DNA of 64,000 bases from Georgenia thermotolerans (GTDB lineage Bacteria > Actinomycetota > Actinomycetes > Actinomycetales > Actinomycetaceae), in the NCBI RefSeq assembly GCF_009193185.1, contig NZ_VUKF01000007.1:62001-126000 (forward strand), in the 5' to 3' direction. Each line of letters starts with the position of its first letter. Within the stretch, counting starts at the first letter, position 1. Position numbers and translations under genes: made by a program. A model generated the notes under the pieces. It had not been told where the DNA came from. It saw nothing but the letters and a program-made list of their open reading frames with translations, and ran no database searches. Of the stretch, positions 48,004 through 56,467 are shown piece by piece.

Positions 48004-50223
48004 ATGGCACCGCACACCTTTGGCATTTCTCTGGTCATTTCCTCCCTGGTAGGCGTGAGCCTCGTGGGCGCGCCCGCACAGGCCGACGCGGAGGAGTCGA
48101 CGCCGGCCCCGTCAGCCGTCACGGTGGTCGGCCTGACCGGCGGAACGAGCCAGCTCACGAAGATCGCCCGCGACGGTCTCGAGCGGCTGGACGACACGGC
48201 CGGGACGGGGGCGGACCTGCCGACCGCGCCCGGCGCCGAGTCGCCCACTTCCGACCCCGCGGCCACCAGCCCGGTCGTGGGCGCTGCGGCAGGGCACGGC
48301 GGTCCGATGTCCGCGGGCGTGCCCGTCGTCATCCCCGCCGCGACCTCGTCGACGGAGGCCGAGGCGGCCGACGTCCTCCTTCTTACGCCTCCGATGGAGA
48401 CGCAGGAGTTCTACGTCGCCGGCGTCACCTGGGACCGCGACTCCTCCGAGGGCGGCTTCCAGGTGTTCCTGCGTGCCAGGCAGGACGGCGAGTGGCTGGA
48501 GTGGACCGAGCTCGACGTCGAGGCGGCCCTGGACGAAAGCACGGGCACCGCGGGCACGGACCCCTACGTGACCGGTGGGGCCACGGCCGTCCAGGTGCAG
48601 GTGAGCGGCCCGGAGGGCTCCCTGCCGGACAACCTGCAGCTCAGCCTCATGCCGAGCAACCCGACGGAGTCGGACGAGGTCGTGACAGAGGAGGGCGACG
48701 ACGTCACCTACCTGCCGGAGGAGGACGCGCCGTCGGACGTGGCCGACCCGGTGGCGTTCGCCGACGATACGACGTTCGCGCTGCTCGGGGGCCCCGCCGG
48801 CGGGTTCGCCGTCGCCGATGTCGCTCTCGACAGCGCGGGACCGGCTCCGGCGAGCTCTGCGCCGACGGCGATGCCGACGTCCGTTGCCGCGGCCGCCGAC
48901 GCGGCGACGACGGTGGTCCCCGCCGCTCTCACCGGCGGTGTGCAGGCCGCGGCGGCAGCCAGGCCGACCATCATCAGCCGTGCCGGCTGGGGCGCGGACC
49001 CCGCGCTCATGACCTGGACACCCACCCGAGCCGCGCTCAAGGCCGCGGTCGTCCACCACACCGCAGGAAGCAACAACTATACGGCGAAAGAATCGCCGGG
49101 CATCGTCCGCGGCATCTACTACTACCACGCCAAGGGAAACGACTGGGGCGACATCGGGTACAACTTCCTGGTCGACAAGTACGGTCAGGTCTTCGAGGGG
49201 CGGACAGGGTCCCTCGGCGCGCCGGCCGGCACGATGACCGTCGGGGCACATGCCAAGAACTTCAACACCGGCACGCTCGGCATCTCCGCGATCGGCGACT
49301 ACACCAAGGTGAACGCCCCACAGGTCATCCTCGATCGCATGGCCGCGGTCATCGCCTGGCGATTCTCCGACGCCGGCATCGACGTGCGCACCGCGAGCGG
49401 AATCACCTCTCCGGGGACCGCCGCCACCCCGGCAGGACGAAACCTGCCGAGGATCTTCGGTCACCGCGACGTCGGTTCGACGACGTGCCCGGGCAACGAC
49501 ATCTACGGTCGGCTGGGGTCGCTCACATCCGCGGTGGACAACCTCATGGGCCAGAAGATCTACCTCAACAACAAGTTCAGCGGGTACTCCGACGTTGACT
49601 TCCGGTTCGGTGCGCGCGGTGCGCAGATCCTCGTCGGCGACTGGAACGGCGACGGCAGGGACACCCTGGCCGCTCGCGAGGGCAACCGCTTCATCGTGAC
49701 CGACGAGAACAAGGACCGCGCGGCCACCCGCACCATCTACTACGGCAACCCCGGCGACGAGATCTACATCGGCGACTGGGACGGGAACGGCACCGACACC
49801 TTCGCCGTCCGTCGCGGCAACCAGTTCCACATCCGCAACTCCATGACCAGCGGCCAGGCGGACCGGGTGATCTACTACGGCAACCCGGGCGATGAGATCC
49901 TCGTGGGGGACTGGGACGGGAACGGCACCGACACCTTCGCCGTCCGCCGCGGCAACCAGTTCCACATCCGCAACACCCTGACATCGGGGTACGCGGACCG
50001 GGCGTTCTACTACGGCAACCCGGGCGACGTCATCCTCGTGGGGGACTGGGACGGGAAGGGCACCGACACCTTCGCCGTCCGCCGCGGCATCCGCTACCAC
50101 ATCCGGAACTCGCTGACGTCGGGCATCGCGGACGTCGTCGTCGACTACGGCAACGCCGGTGACCGCACCATCGTCGGGGACTGGGACGGCAACCGCACCA
50201 CCACGCTCGGGGTCGTCCGCTGA
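48004..50223 (+). CDS. Secreted PGRP-type N-acetylmuramoyl-L-alanine amidase with C-terminal 5-repeat propeller
   Basis: A 739-residue exported protein. Signal peptide to about residue 28 (VGAPAQADA), then a low-complexity acidic/Ala-rich region with a beta domain (FYVAGVTWDRDSSEGGFQVF). The amidase_2/PGRP domain spans about 325-515: RAGWGADPAL, VVHHTAGSNNY (zinc His351/352 region), GYNFLVDKYGQVFEGR, His487 in FGHRDVG and Cys495 in TTCPGN, so it should cleave the amide between MurNAc and L-Ala. Residues 519-739 are the propeller module, five motifs 135 bp apart. TCGGACG lies 64 bp upstream of ATG 48004. Confidence 0.9.
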   Translation: MAPHTFGISLVISSLVGVSLVGAPAQADAEESTPAPSAVTVVGLTGGTSQLTKIARDGLERLDDTAGTGADLPTAPGAESPTSDPAATSPVVGAAAGHGGPMSAGVPVVIPAATSSTEAEAADVLLLTPPMETQEFYVAGVTWDRDSSEGGFQVFLRARQDGEWLEWTELDVEAALDESTGTAGTDPYVTGGATAVQVQVSGPEGSLPDNLQLSLMPSNPTESDEVVTEEGDDVTYLPEEDAPSDVADPVAFADDTTFALLGGPAGGFAVADVALDSAGPAPASSAPTAMPTSVAAAADAATTVVPAALTGGVQAAAAARPTIISRAGWGADPALMTWTPTRAALKAAVVHHTAGSNNYTAKESPGIVRGIYYYHAKGNDWGDIGYNFLVDKYGQVFEGRTGSLGAPAGTMTVGAHAKNFNTGTLGISAIGDYTKVNAPQVILDRMAAVIAWRFSDAGIDVRTASGITSPGTAATPAGRNLPRIFGHRDVGSTTCPGNDIYGRLGSLTSAVDNLMGQKIYLNNKFSGYSDVDFRFGARGAQILVGDWNGDGRDTLAAREGNRFIVTDENKDRAATRTIYYGNPGDEIYIGDWDGNGTDTFAVRRGNQFHIRNSMTSGQADRVIYYGNPGDEILVGDWDGNGTDTFAVRRGNQFHIRNTLTSGYADRAFYYGNPGDVILVGDWDGKGTDTFAVRRGIRYHIRNSLTSGIADVVVDYGNAGDRTIVGDWDGNRTTTLGVVR
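49558..50220 (+). repeat. Five 135-bp propeller repeats (amidase)
   Basis: Motif codons begin at 49636, 49771, 49906, 50041 and 50176. The block opens with IYLNNKFSGYSDVDFRFG and closes with TTTLGVVR. The first blade is the most divergent (GDWNGDGRDTLAAREGN). Confidence 0.92.
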
Positions 50224-50229
50224 GAGAGG

Positions 50230-50259
50230 TGCCCGGCCGCTCCGGAGAGCGGCCGGGCA
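50230..50259. terminator. Bidirectional hairpin between convergent genes
   Basis: A perfect 13-bp stem (50230-50242 with 50247-50259) with loop CGGA, 7 bp after the amidase stop and 26 bp from the rmlC stop on the other strand. No T-run. Confidence 0.72.
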
Positions 50260-50284
50260 TCGTCCCGGCGGGAAGGGGGCGGCG

Positions 50285-50905
50285 TCAGCCGCGGCGCAGC
50301 GCGGCGGTGAAGCCCGTCGCCTCCGCGTAGGCCGGGAGGAGCCCCTGGGCCGCCGCGTCCCGGAGGGAGGGGGCCGCTGCGTCCTTGTCGGAGAGCTGGA
50401 GGGTGAGCGGCCGGCCGCGCCGGTCGGTGGTCGGCCAGGTGATCGCCAGCTCCTCCGACAGCGGGTGCACCCCGTGCTCGCGGGTAGGGGCGTACGGCTC
50501 CGAGCACAGGTACATCACGGTCGAGCCGTCCTCGAGGGCGCAGAAGGCGTGGCCGAGGCCCTCGGACAGGTAGACCGCGCGCCGGTCGACGTCGTCGAGG
50601 AGGACCGCGTCCCAGGTCCCGAACGTCGGAGAGCCCACGCGGATGTCCACGACGACGTCGAGCACCGCCCCCGTCGGGCAGGTGACGTACTTCGCCTGGG
50701 AGGGCGGCACGTCGGCGAAGTGGATGCCGCGAACCACCCCGGCCGCGGACACGGAGCAGTTGGCCTGCTTGGGCTCGAACGGGTGCCCGACCGCGTCCTC
50801 GAACGCGGACTGCGTGAACCACTCCAGGAACACGCCCCGGGCGTCGCCGTGCTGGCGCGGGGTGATCTCCCACGCGCCGGGGACCGCCAGCTCTCGAAAG
50901 TCCAT
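50285..50905 (-). CDS. rmlC: dTDP-4-dehydrorhamnose 3,5-epimerase
   Basis: A 206-residue cupin enzyme, third step of dTDP-rhamnose synthesis. RGVFLEWFTQSAFEDAVGHP, QANCSVSAAGVVRGIHFADV (catalytic His near 62), AVLDVVVDIRVGSPTFGTW, VYLSEGLGHAFCALED and the C-terminal GVHPLSEELAITWP match the family. It is convergent with the amidase gene. The DUF2304 gene lies 54 bp upstream on the same strand. Confidence 0.93.
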   Translation of the reverse strand: MDFRELAVPGAWEITPRQHGDARGVFLEWFTQSAFEDAVGHPFEPKQANCSVSAAGVVRGIHFADVPPSQAKYVTCPTGAVLDVVVDIRVGSPTFGTWDAVLLDDVDRRAVYLSEGLGHAFCALEDGSTVMYLCSEPYAPTREHGVHPLSEELAITWPTTDRRGRPLTLQLSDKDAAAPSLRDAAAQGLLPAYAEATGFTAALRRG

Positions 50906-50959
50906 GGGTATCGCTCCTCGCTTCGGTTCGGTTGCGCCCGCGGCTCCGGCCGTCAGCGC

Positions 50960-51460
50960 TCAGGTCGTGGCGTCCCCGTCGCGGGCGGCATCGGTGTCCG
51001 GCGCCATGGTCGCGCGATCGGTGTCCGGGACGATGGAGGCGCGGTCGGTGTCCGGCGCGACGGTGGCGCGGTCGGTGTCCGGCGCGACGGTGGCGCGGTC
51101 GGTGTCCCCCGCGATGGCGGCGCGGAGCTCCTCGATCTCCAGGCGTGCGATGGCCACTTCCTCGGCGATGGTGCGGCGCTGTTCCTCCACGGACGACATC
51201 GCGGTGCTCAGGTGCACGCTGACGAGAAGCAGCACGAGGACGGCGCAGGCGAGCAGCATGTTCGACGGTGCCTGGAACCCGAGCAGGTCGGCGACCCGGA
51301 AGGCGATCTTGGGTAGGACGCTCAGCACGAGGACGACGGCGCCCAGAGCGAACCACAGGGTTACGTACTTCTCCCGGATGCGCCGCGCCCTGAGGAGGTG
51401 CAGGAGGTAGCCGGCGAACAGCAGGGCGGCGAGGACCGGCAGCAGCTGGTAGAGGGTCAC
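50960..51460 (-). CDS. DUF2304 membrane protein with 9-residue tail repeats
   Basis: A 166-residue protein with three hydrophobic segments (LLPVLAALLFAGYLLHLL, VTLWFALGAVVLVLSVLP, MLLACAVLVLLLVSVHL), then a charged helix (VEEQRRTIAEEVAIARLEIE) and a tail of five nine-residue units of the form DTDRATVAP. DUF2304 genes usually pair with a polyprenyl-phosphate-hexose synthase, as here: GTG 51460 overlaps the stop of the next upstream gene by four bases. It may anchor or help flip the lipid-linked sugar, which is inferred. Confidence 0.8.
   Translation of the reverse strand: MTLYQLLPVLAALLFAGYLLHLLRARRIREKYVTLWFALGAVVLVLSVLPKIAFRVADLLGFQAPSNMLLACAVLVLLLVSVHLSTAMSSVEEQRRTIAEEVAIARLEIEELRAAIAGDTDRATVAPDTDRATVAPDTDRASIVPDTDRATMAPDTDAARDGDATT
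50991..51125 (-). repeat. 27-bp tandem repeat in the DUF2304 gene
   Basis: Five in-frame units begin at 50991, 51018, 51045, 51072 and 51099; each starts TCGGTGTCC on the plus strand and encodes a DTDRATVAP-like unit. Two neighbouring units are almost identical, so copy number probably varies between strains. Confidence 0.85.
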
Positions 51461-52188
51461 GAGACGTCTGACCTTTCCTGGCTGGGCCGGGTCAGCGCCA
51501 CGGCCAGCGCCATGAGAGCGCGCATGAGGAAGATCCCGGCCTTGAGCGGGGAGTGCGAGGGCGTCCCGCCCGCGCGGGGCCGCATCGCTACCGGCACCTG
51601 GCGCACCGCGAGCCCGTGCCGCGCGGCGATGACGAGCGCCTCCACGGTGTCGCCGAGGTACTCGGCGGGGTAGTCCTGCGAGAAGAGCTTGATGGCCCGA
51701 CGCGAGCAGGCCTTGAAGCCGGAGGTGGTGTCGGTCAGCCGCGTGCGGGTGACCCGGCTGAGCACCGCGGCGAGGAACTTCATGCTCCACCGGCGAGGTC
51801 CACGCGCCTCGTAGGTGCCCACGCCGGCGAACCTCGCACCGATCACGACGTCGGCGCCCTCGGTCTCCAGGGCCTCCAGGAGGAGCGGGATCTCCGCCGG
51901 GTCGTGCTGGCCGTCGGCGTCGACCTGCACCGTGCGGCTGTAACCCTTCCGGTCGGCATAGACGTAGCCGGCGCGCATGGCGCCTCCGACCCCGAGGTTC
52001 AGCGGCAGCTGCAGGACCTTCGCCCCCGCCGCCGCGGCGACGGCGGCAGTCGCATCGGTCGAGCCGTCGTCGACCACGAGGATGTCTGCGCCCGGGACCT
52101 TCTGCAGGAGCTCGGTGACGACGCCGGGGAGCGGGATCTCCTCGTTCCAGGCGGGCACGATGACGAGCAGGTCGGGTGCGGACGGCAT
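51457..52188 (-). CDS. Polyprenyl-phosphate hexose synthase-like GT2 (DPM1 type)
   Basis: A 243-residue GT2 of the dolichol-phosphate-mannose synthase type: LLVIVPAWNEEIPLPGVV, ILVVDDGSTDATAAVA, LPLNLGVGGAMRAGYVYA and the DXD motif in VQVDADGQHDPAEIP. FLAAVLSRVTRTRLTDTTSG is the usual region before the C-terminus; there is no C-terminal membrane domain, so the DUF2304 partner may supply the membrane link. It would charge polyprenyl phosphate with mannose or glucose for extracytoplasmic transferases such as the DUF6541 proteins. ATG 52188. Confidence 0.85.
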   Translation of the reverse strand: MPSAPDLLVIVPAWNEEIPLPGVVTELLQKVPGADILVVDDGSTDATAAVAAAAGAKVLQLPLNLGVGGAMRAGYVYADRKGYSRTVQVDADGQHDPAEIPLLLEALETEGADVVIGARFAGVGTYEARGPRRWSMKFLAAVLSRVTRTRLTDTTSGFKACSRRAIKLFSQDYPAEYLGDTVEALVIAARHGLAVRQVPVAMRPRAGGTPSHSPLKAGIFLMRALMALAVALTRPSQERSDVS

Positions 52189-52232
52189 GTGCGGGGGGTT
52201 CTTCCTACGGGTTGACGGCAGTGGCGGCCGGG

Positions 52233-53210
52233 TCACAGGGCGTATCGACGTCGGGCGTACCGGCGGTAGACCGAACGGTAGAGCGACGGGGCCGCCTTGA
52301 GGAGCAGCCCGGCCGCGGCGTAGTCCGGACGGGCGCGGACGGTCGCGAGGAGGTCCGGCACCCGCAGGTGCCGGGCGCACCGGCGGACCGCCGCCGTGTC
52401 CACGGTCGAGACCCGGGGCGCCGTCATCGAGCTCTGCGCGCACACGAGCATCGAGAGCACGCACAGGCAGCGCATGGCGGACCGCACCTCCGGGCCGTCC
52501 ACCTCCGGGTTGAGCGTCTCGGCGACGTGCGCCATCGCGCGCTCGACCTCCTCCGGCGACGCCGGACGGCCCCATGTGGCCGACAGGTCGTTCACGCGAT
52601 AGAGGTACAGCGGCTCGGAGATCACCCGGCTGGCTCGGCCGTAGGAGTGGTAGGCCACGGTCGTCGCCAGGTCCTCGTAGCGGCGCAGCCCCTCCGGGAA
52701 GGGGACACGGCGCGCGACCTCCCGGGACACGACGGTGCCGCCCGCCAGCCCGGAGATCCGGTCCTGCATGGCGCGGACGGTGGCCTCCCGGCGCTCGAAC
52801 CGCCCCGGCGTGCCGGGGGAGACGGGGACCCGGCTGCCGTCGGGGTGGACCATCGCGTGGCCGCAGACCACGACGTCGACCCCGTCGGTCATGGCGCCGC
52901 CGACCGCCGCCAGGAAGGTGGGCTCGACGGTGTCGTCGGCGTCGAGGAAGGCGATCCACGGGGCACGCGCCGCCGCGATCGCCGTGTTCCGGGCGGCGGC
53001 CACGCCGCGGTTGCGCTCGTGCTGCACCAGCCGCACCCGCGGGTCGTCGATCGCCGCGACCGCGGCGGCGGAGCCGTCGGAGGAGCCGTCGTCGACGACG
53101 ACGATCTCGAAGTCCTGGTCCGTCTGTTCCAGCACGCTGCCGATGGCGTCGGAGATCGTTCCGGCGGCGTTGTACAGCGGGATGACGACGCTCGTCCTCG
53201 GCGCGGTCAT
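52233..53210 (-). CDS. Glycosyltransferase family 2
   Basis: A 325-residue GT-A enzyme: TSVVIPLYNAAGTISDAIGS, IVVVDDGSSDGSAAAV, NRGVAAARNTAI and the DXD motif in AFLDADDTVEPTFL near residue 90. YEDLATTVAYHSYG is the acceptor-side acidic block found in capsule and teichoic-acid GT2 enzymes. ATG 53210. It is on the same strand as, and 44 bp from, the following membrane-protein gene. Sugar specificity is unknown. Confidence 0.87.
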   Translation of the reverse strand: MTAPRTSVVIPLYNAAGTISDAIGSVLEQTDQDFEIVVVDDGSSDGSAAAVAAIDDPRVRLVQHERNRGVAAARNTAIAAARAPWIAFLDADDTVEPTFLAAVGGAMTDGVDVVVCGHAMVHPDGSRVPVSPGTPGRFERREATVRAMQDRISGLAGGTVVSREVARRVPFPEGLRRYEDLATTVAYHSYGRASRVISEPLYLYRVNDLSATWGRPASPEEVERAMAHVAETLNPEVDGPEVRSAMRCLCVLSMLVCAQSSMTAPRVSTVDTAAVRRCARHLRVPDLLATVRARPDYAAAGLLLKAAPSLYRSVYRRYARRRYAL

Positions 53211-53254
53211 GCGATCGAGGTCCTGAGGTTCGTCGAGGTGGGCACGGGGGGAGT

Positions 53255-54517
53255 CTAGACGGTCCTGCGAACGGCCCTGCGGATGGCGGCGGCGTGCACG
53301 GCGATGCCGCAGACCGGGCCGACGACCAGGCTGACGACGACCCGAGTCTCCAGCCCGAGCGGCAGCAGCAGCATGGCGAGAGAGACCACGACGGCCACGG
53401 ACCACCCCAGGACGTAGGCGACGTGACGTCGCAGGGCCAGGGCGACGGCACCGGCGAGCACGAGCACGGCGAGCACGCCGGCGGCGAGGGTCAGGCTGGC
53501 GAGGACCTGGCCGGCCACGCGATAACCGCCACCGAAGACGAGCTCCATGAGCGCCGGCCCGACGGCCGCGGCGAGCGCCGCGCCGGCTGCGGCGACGGCC
53601 AGGATGAGACCGGCCGCCTTGACCAGCGTCCGGGTCGTCCGGCGGGGTGCCTCCACCACCTGGGTGATGACCACCCCCTGGAAGGCGTTGAGCGGGATGA
53701 GCAGCGGCGCGCGCGTCATGGAGACGGCCAGGATGAGCGGAGCGGCGCCGGCGTAGACGAGGGGCTCGGTCGTGAGCTTGACGAGGGTGGGAAATCCCAC
53801 CATGAGGATGCCGTTGGCGCCCGCACCTGCCATGGCCCCGAGCAACCGGGCGACGTAGCGCCCGGTGTCGGCATCGGCGCGCAGCCGCCACACCGGACGC
53901 GCCGGCGCGAGGGCGAGGGTCAGCACGAGCCAGGTCACGCCGGCCGCCGCGGTGGCCGCCTCCAGGCCGAGGAGCCCCGCCCCCAGCAGGACCGCGGCGG
54001 CCACGAGGAGGAGGCGGACGAGGGGCTCCGCAGCCGAGAAGAGGGCGAACAGGCGCCAGCTGCCGCGCCCGGCCAGGCTTCCCGTCGTGCCGCCCTGTCC
54101 GGCCGCGCCGAGCATCCCGGCCGCCAGCAGCGCCACGGCTGCGCCCGCGTCGGCGTGGAGGATCCGCTCCCCGCCCACGCCCGCCACGAGCGCCATGACG
54201 AGGGCACCGAGGAGGCCGACGGCGACGGCGATGAGCATGACCCGGGGCCGCCGCCGTCCATCGGACGGAGCGACGATCGCCGCCCGCACCGCCCGGGTGG
54301 TCTCGTTCTGCAACCCCGTGGCGAGCGCGTACCCGGCAAAGAGGAGGGACCAGAAGGCGAGGAAGTCGGCGTTCTGCGCGGGGGTGAGGTGACGGGCCGC
54401 CAGGACCTGGACGGCCAGCCCGGCCAGTGCGGCGATCGCCGCGGCGGCCGCGACCCCGGCACCCCCGGCACGGCCGACGCGGCGGTCGGTCGCCGGCGGC
54501 GCGGCAGGATCAGTCAT
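53255..54517 (-). CDS. Flippase-like polytopic membrane protein
   Basis: A 420-residue protein with about 12 hydrophobic segments and the start VQVLAARHLTPAQNADFLAF, the MOP/Wzx-type first loop. LLIPLNAFQGVVITQVVEAP is a conserved mid-protein segment. ATG 54517 is chosen. A paralogue begins at 63723 (MAARSLGAADYDVFAVFWAA), and each is divergent from a related GT2 gene. It probably moves a lipid-linked glycan; no substrate can be inferred. Confidence 0.68.
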   Translation of the reverse strand: MTDPAAPPATDRRVGRAGGAGVAAAAAIAALAGLAVQVLAARHLTPAQNADFLAFWSLLFAGYALATGLQNETTRAVRAAIVAPSDGRRRPRVMLIAVAVGLLGALVMALVAGVGGERILHADAGAAVALLAAGMLGAAGQGGTTGSLAGRGSWRLFALFSAAEPLVRLLLVAAAVLLGAGLLGLEAATAAAGVTWLVLTLALAPARPVWRLRADADTGRYVARLLGAMAGAGANGILMVGFPTLVKLTTEPLVYAGAAPLILAVSMTRAPLLIPLNAFQGVVITQVVEAPRRTTRTLVKAAGLILAVAAAGAALAAAVGPALMELVFGGGYRVAGQVLASLTLAAGVLAVLVLAGAVALALRRHVAYVLGWSVAVVVSLAMLLLPLGLETRVVVSLVVGPVCGIAVHAAAIRRAVRRTV

Positions 54518-54688
54518 CAGCACTCCAGGTCGGGGACCTCGATAGTAGCCGCGCGTGACGGCGCGCCCGCCGGCGCCCGGCCGGGCCACCGTGGCGGTGC
54601 ACCCCCGGGTCTCGCACGCTCGTTACTGTGGGGCACCAGGTGCGGGCGCCTGCCTGCTGTTCCCTGGGCGAGAGGACTGAGGTCTCCG

Positions 54689-55621
54689 GTGGTTCTGGAC
54701 ATATTCGTGCCCTTCTACGGCGATCCGGAGGTCCTCCTGCTGGCCGTCGAGAGCGTCCGGCGCCAGGACAGCGGTGACTGGCGTCTCACGGTCGTCGACG
54801 ACTGCTATCCCGACACGACGGTGGGAGAGCGGGTCGCGGCCCTGGGGGACGACCGGGTCAGGTACGTGCGCAACGAGACGAATCTTGGGATCACAGGGAA
54901 CTTCGCCCGCTGCGCCGAGCTCGCCACCGCGGACCGCGTCGTGATCATGGGGTACGACGACGTGCTGCTCCCCAATTATGTCTCCACGATCGCCGCGGCG
55001 CACGAGGCGTATCCGCAGGCCGACATCATCCAGCCGGGCGTGCGCGTCATCGACGAGACCGGCGCCGACTCCTCCACGCTGGCGGACTGGGTGAAGCAGC
55101 ACGTCGTCAGGCCACGTGGGGATGGTCGCATGCTGCTCTCGGGCGAGCGCCTGGCGGCCTCGCTGCTGCACGGCGACTGGCTGTACTGGCCCTCGCTGGC
55201 CTTCCGGCGCGAGACGCTCCAGGCGGTGCCGTTCCGTGCCGGGCTGGCCGTCATCCAGGACCTGGCGCTCGAGATCGACATCGTGCTCGCCGGCGGCACC
55301 CTCCTGTACGAGCCCACCGTCTGCTTCGCCTACCGCCGCCACACGAGCAGCGCCTCGTCCGCCAAGCTGCTCGGGGCCGCGAAGTTCACCGGGGAGCGGG
55401 AGTACTTCACGCTCGCGGCCGCCCTCTTCCGGCGGCGCGGGTGGCGCAGGGCCGAGCGCGCGGCGCGGTTGCACCTCACCTCCCGCGCCCACGCCCTCAC
55501 GCTGCTGCCCTCCGCCCTCGTGGCGCGGGAGACGGCGACGACGAAGGCGCTCCTGAGCCACGCGTTCCGACCCCTGCAAAGGCGCGTCGCGCCGACCAAC
55601 CCCAGCGAGGTGGCCTCATGA
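54689..55621 (+). CDS. Glycosyltransferase family 2
   Basis: A 310-residue GT-A enzyme beginning LDIFVPFYGDPEVLLLAVES with LTVVDDCYPDTTVGERVAAL and a metal site in VIMGYDDVLLPNYV. RRRGWRRAERAARLHLTSRA near the C-terminus is shared almost word for word with the 62677 gene, so the two are recent paralogues. GTG 54689 follows TGAGG at 6 nt. Its last codons overlap the rmlD ATG. The acceptor may be the rhamnose-containing glycan because of this linkage, which is inferred. Confidence 0.85.
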   Translation: MVLDIFVPFYGDPEVLLLAVESVRRQDSGDWRLTVVDDCYPDTTVGERVAALGDDRVRYVRNETNLGITGNFARCAELATADRVVIMGYDDVLLPNYVSTIAAAHEAYPQADIIQPGVRVIDETGADSSTLADWVKQHVVRPRGDGRMLLSGERLAASLLHGDWLYWPSLAFRRETLQAVPFRAGLAVIQDLALEIDIVLAGGTLLYEPTVCFAYRRHTSSASSAKLLGAAKFTGEREYFTLAAALFRRRGWRRAERAARLHLTSRAHALTLLPSALVARETATTKALLSHAFRPLQRRVAPTNPSEVAS

Positions 55622-56463
55622 CCCGGTGGCTGGTCGTGGGCGGCACCGGCATGCTCGGCCGCGACGTGGTCGCGAGGCTCGCCGGGCAGGAGGTGCGCGC
55701 GGTCGGCAGCGCGGAGGTCGACGTCACCGACCCGGCCGCCGTGGACGACGCCGTCGCCGGCTCCGACGTGGTGGTCAACTGTGCGGCCTACACCGCCGTC
55801 GACGCGGCGGAATCCGACGAGGGGCAGGCCTTCGCGGTCAACGCGGTGGGCCCCCAGCTGCTCGCGCGTGCCTGCGGAGCCGCCGCGGCGCGGCTGGTGC
55901 ACGTCTCCACCGACTACGTGTTCGACGGCGCGGCCGACCGGCCGTACGAGGAGGACGCGCCGCTGCGGCCGCGGTCCGCCTACGGCCGGACGAAGGCCGC
56001 GGGGGAGTGGGCCGTGCGCGCCGGCCTCGCCGACCACCTGGTCGTGCGGACGGCGTGGCTGTACGGCGAGCACGGGTCGTGCTTCCCCAGGACGATGGCC
56101 CGGCTCGCGGCCGACCGGGATGAGCTGCGGGTGGTCGACGACCAGGTCGGCCAGCCCACTTGGACCGCCGACGTGGCGGACCTCATCGTCCGGCTCGTCG
56201 CGGCCTCGGCACCCAGCGGGACCTACCACGCGACCTCGTCCGGCAGCACCTCCTGGCACGGCTTCACACGCAGCGTGATGGCGGCGCTGGGCAAGGACCC
56301 CGACATGGTCCGGCCGACGACGTCCGCGGAGTTCAGCCGGCCGGCCCCGCGTCCCGCGTACTCCGTCCTGGGCCACGGCGCCCTCCTGGCAGCCGGCGTC
56401 GCCCCCATCGGCCGATGGGACGAGCGCTGGGAGGTCGCGGCGTCGGCCGTCCTCGGCCGCTGA
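55618..56463 (+). CDS. rmlD: dTDP-4-dehydrorhamnose reductase
   Basis: A 281-residue SDR, last step of dTDP-L-rhamnose synthesis. LVVGGTGMLGRDVVARL binds the cofactor; NCAAYTAVDAAES, VSTDYVFDGAADRPYEE, and Tyr/Lys in SAYGRTKAAGE form the active site; VRTAWLYGEHGSCFPRTMA and DDQVGQPTWTADVA bind the sugar nucleotide. ATG 55618 overlaps the preceding stop. It is convergent with the M23 gene with only 4 bp between stops. Confidence 0.94.
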   Translation: MTRWLVVGGTGMLGRDVVARLAGQEVRAVGSAEVDVTDPAAVDDAVAGSDVVVNCAAYTAVDAAESDEGQAFAVNAVGPQLLARACGAAAARLVHVSTDYVFDGAADRPYEEDAPLRPRSAYGRTKAAGEWAVRAGLADHLVVRTAWLYGEHGSCFPRTMARLAADRDELRVVDDQVGQPTWTADVADLIVRLVAASAPSGTYHATSSGSTSWHGFTRSVMAALGKDPDMVRPTTSAEFSRPAPRPAYSVLGHGALLAAGVAPIGRWDERWEVAASAVLGR

Positions 56464-56467
56464 GCGG

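Noticed and set aside
50991-51125. Possible CRISPR array
   Set aside because: The 27-bp units are contiguous without spacers and encode an in-frame protein tail.
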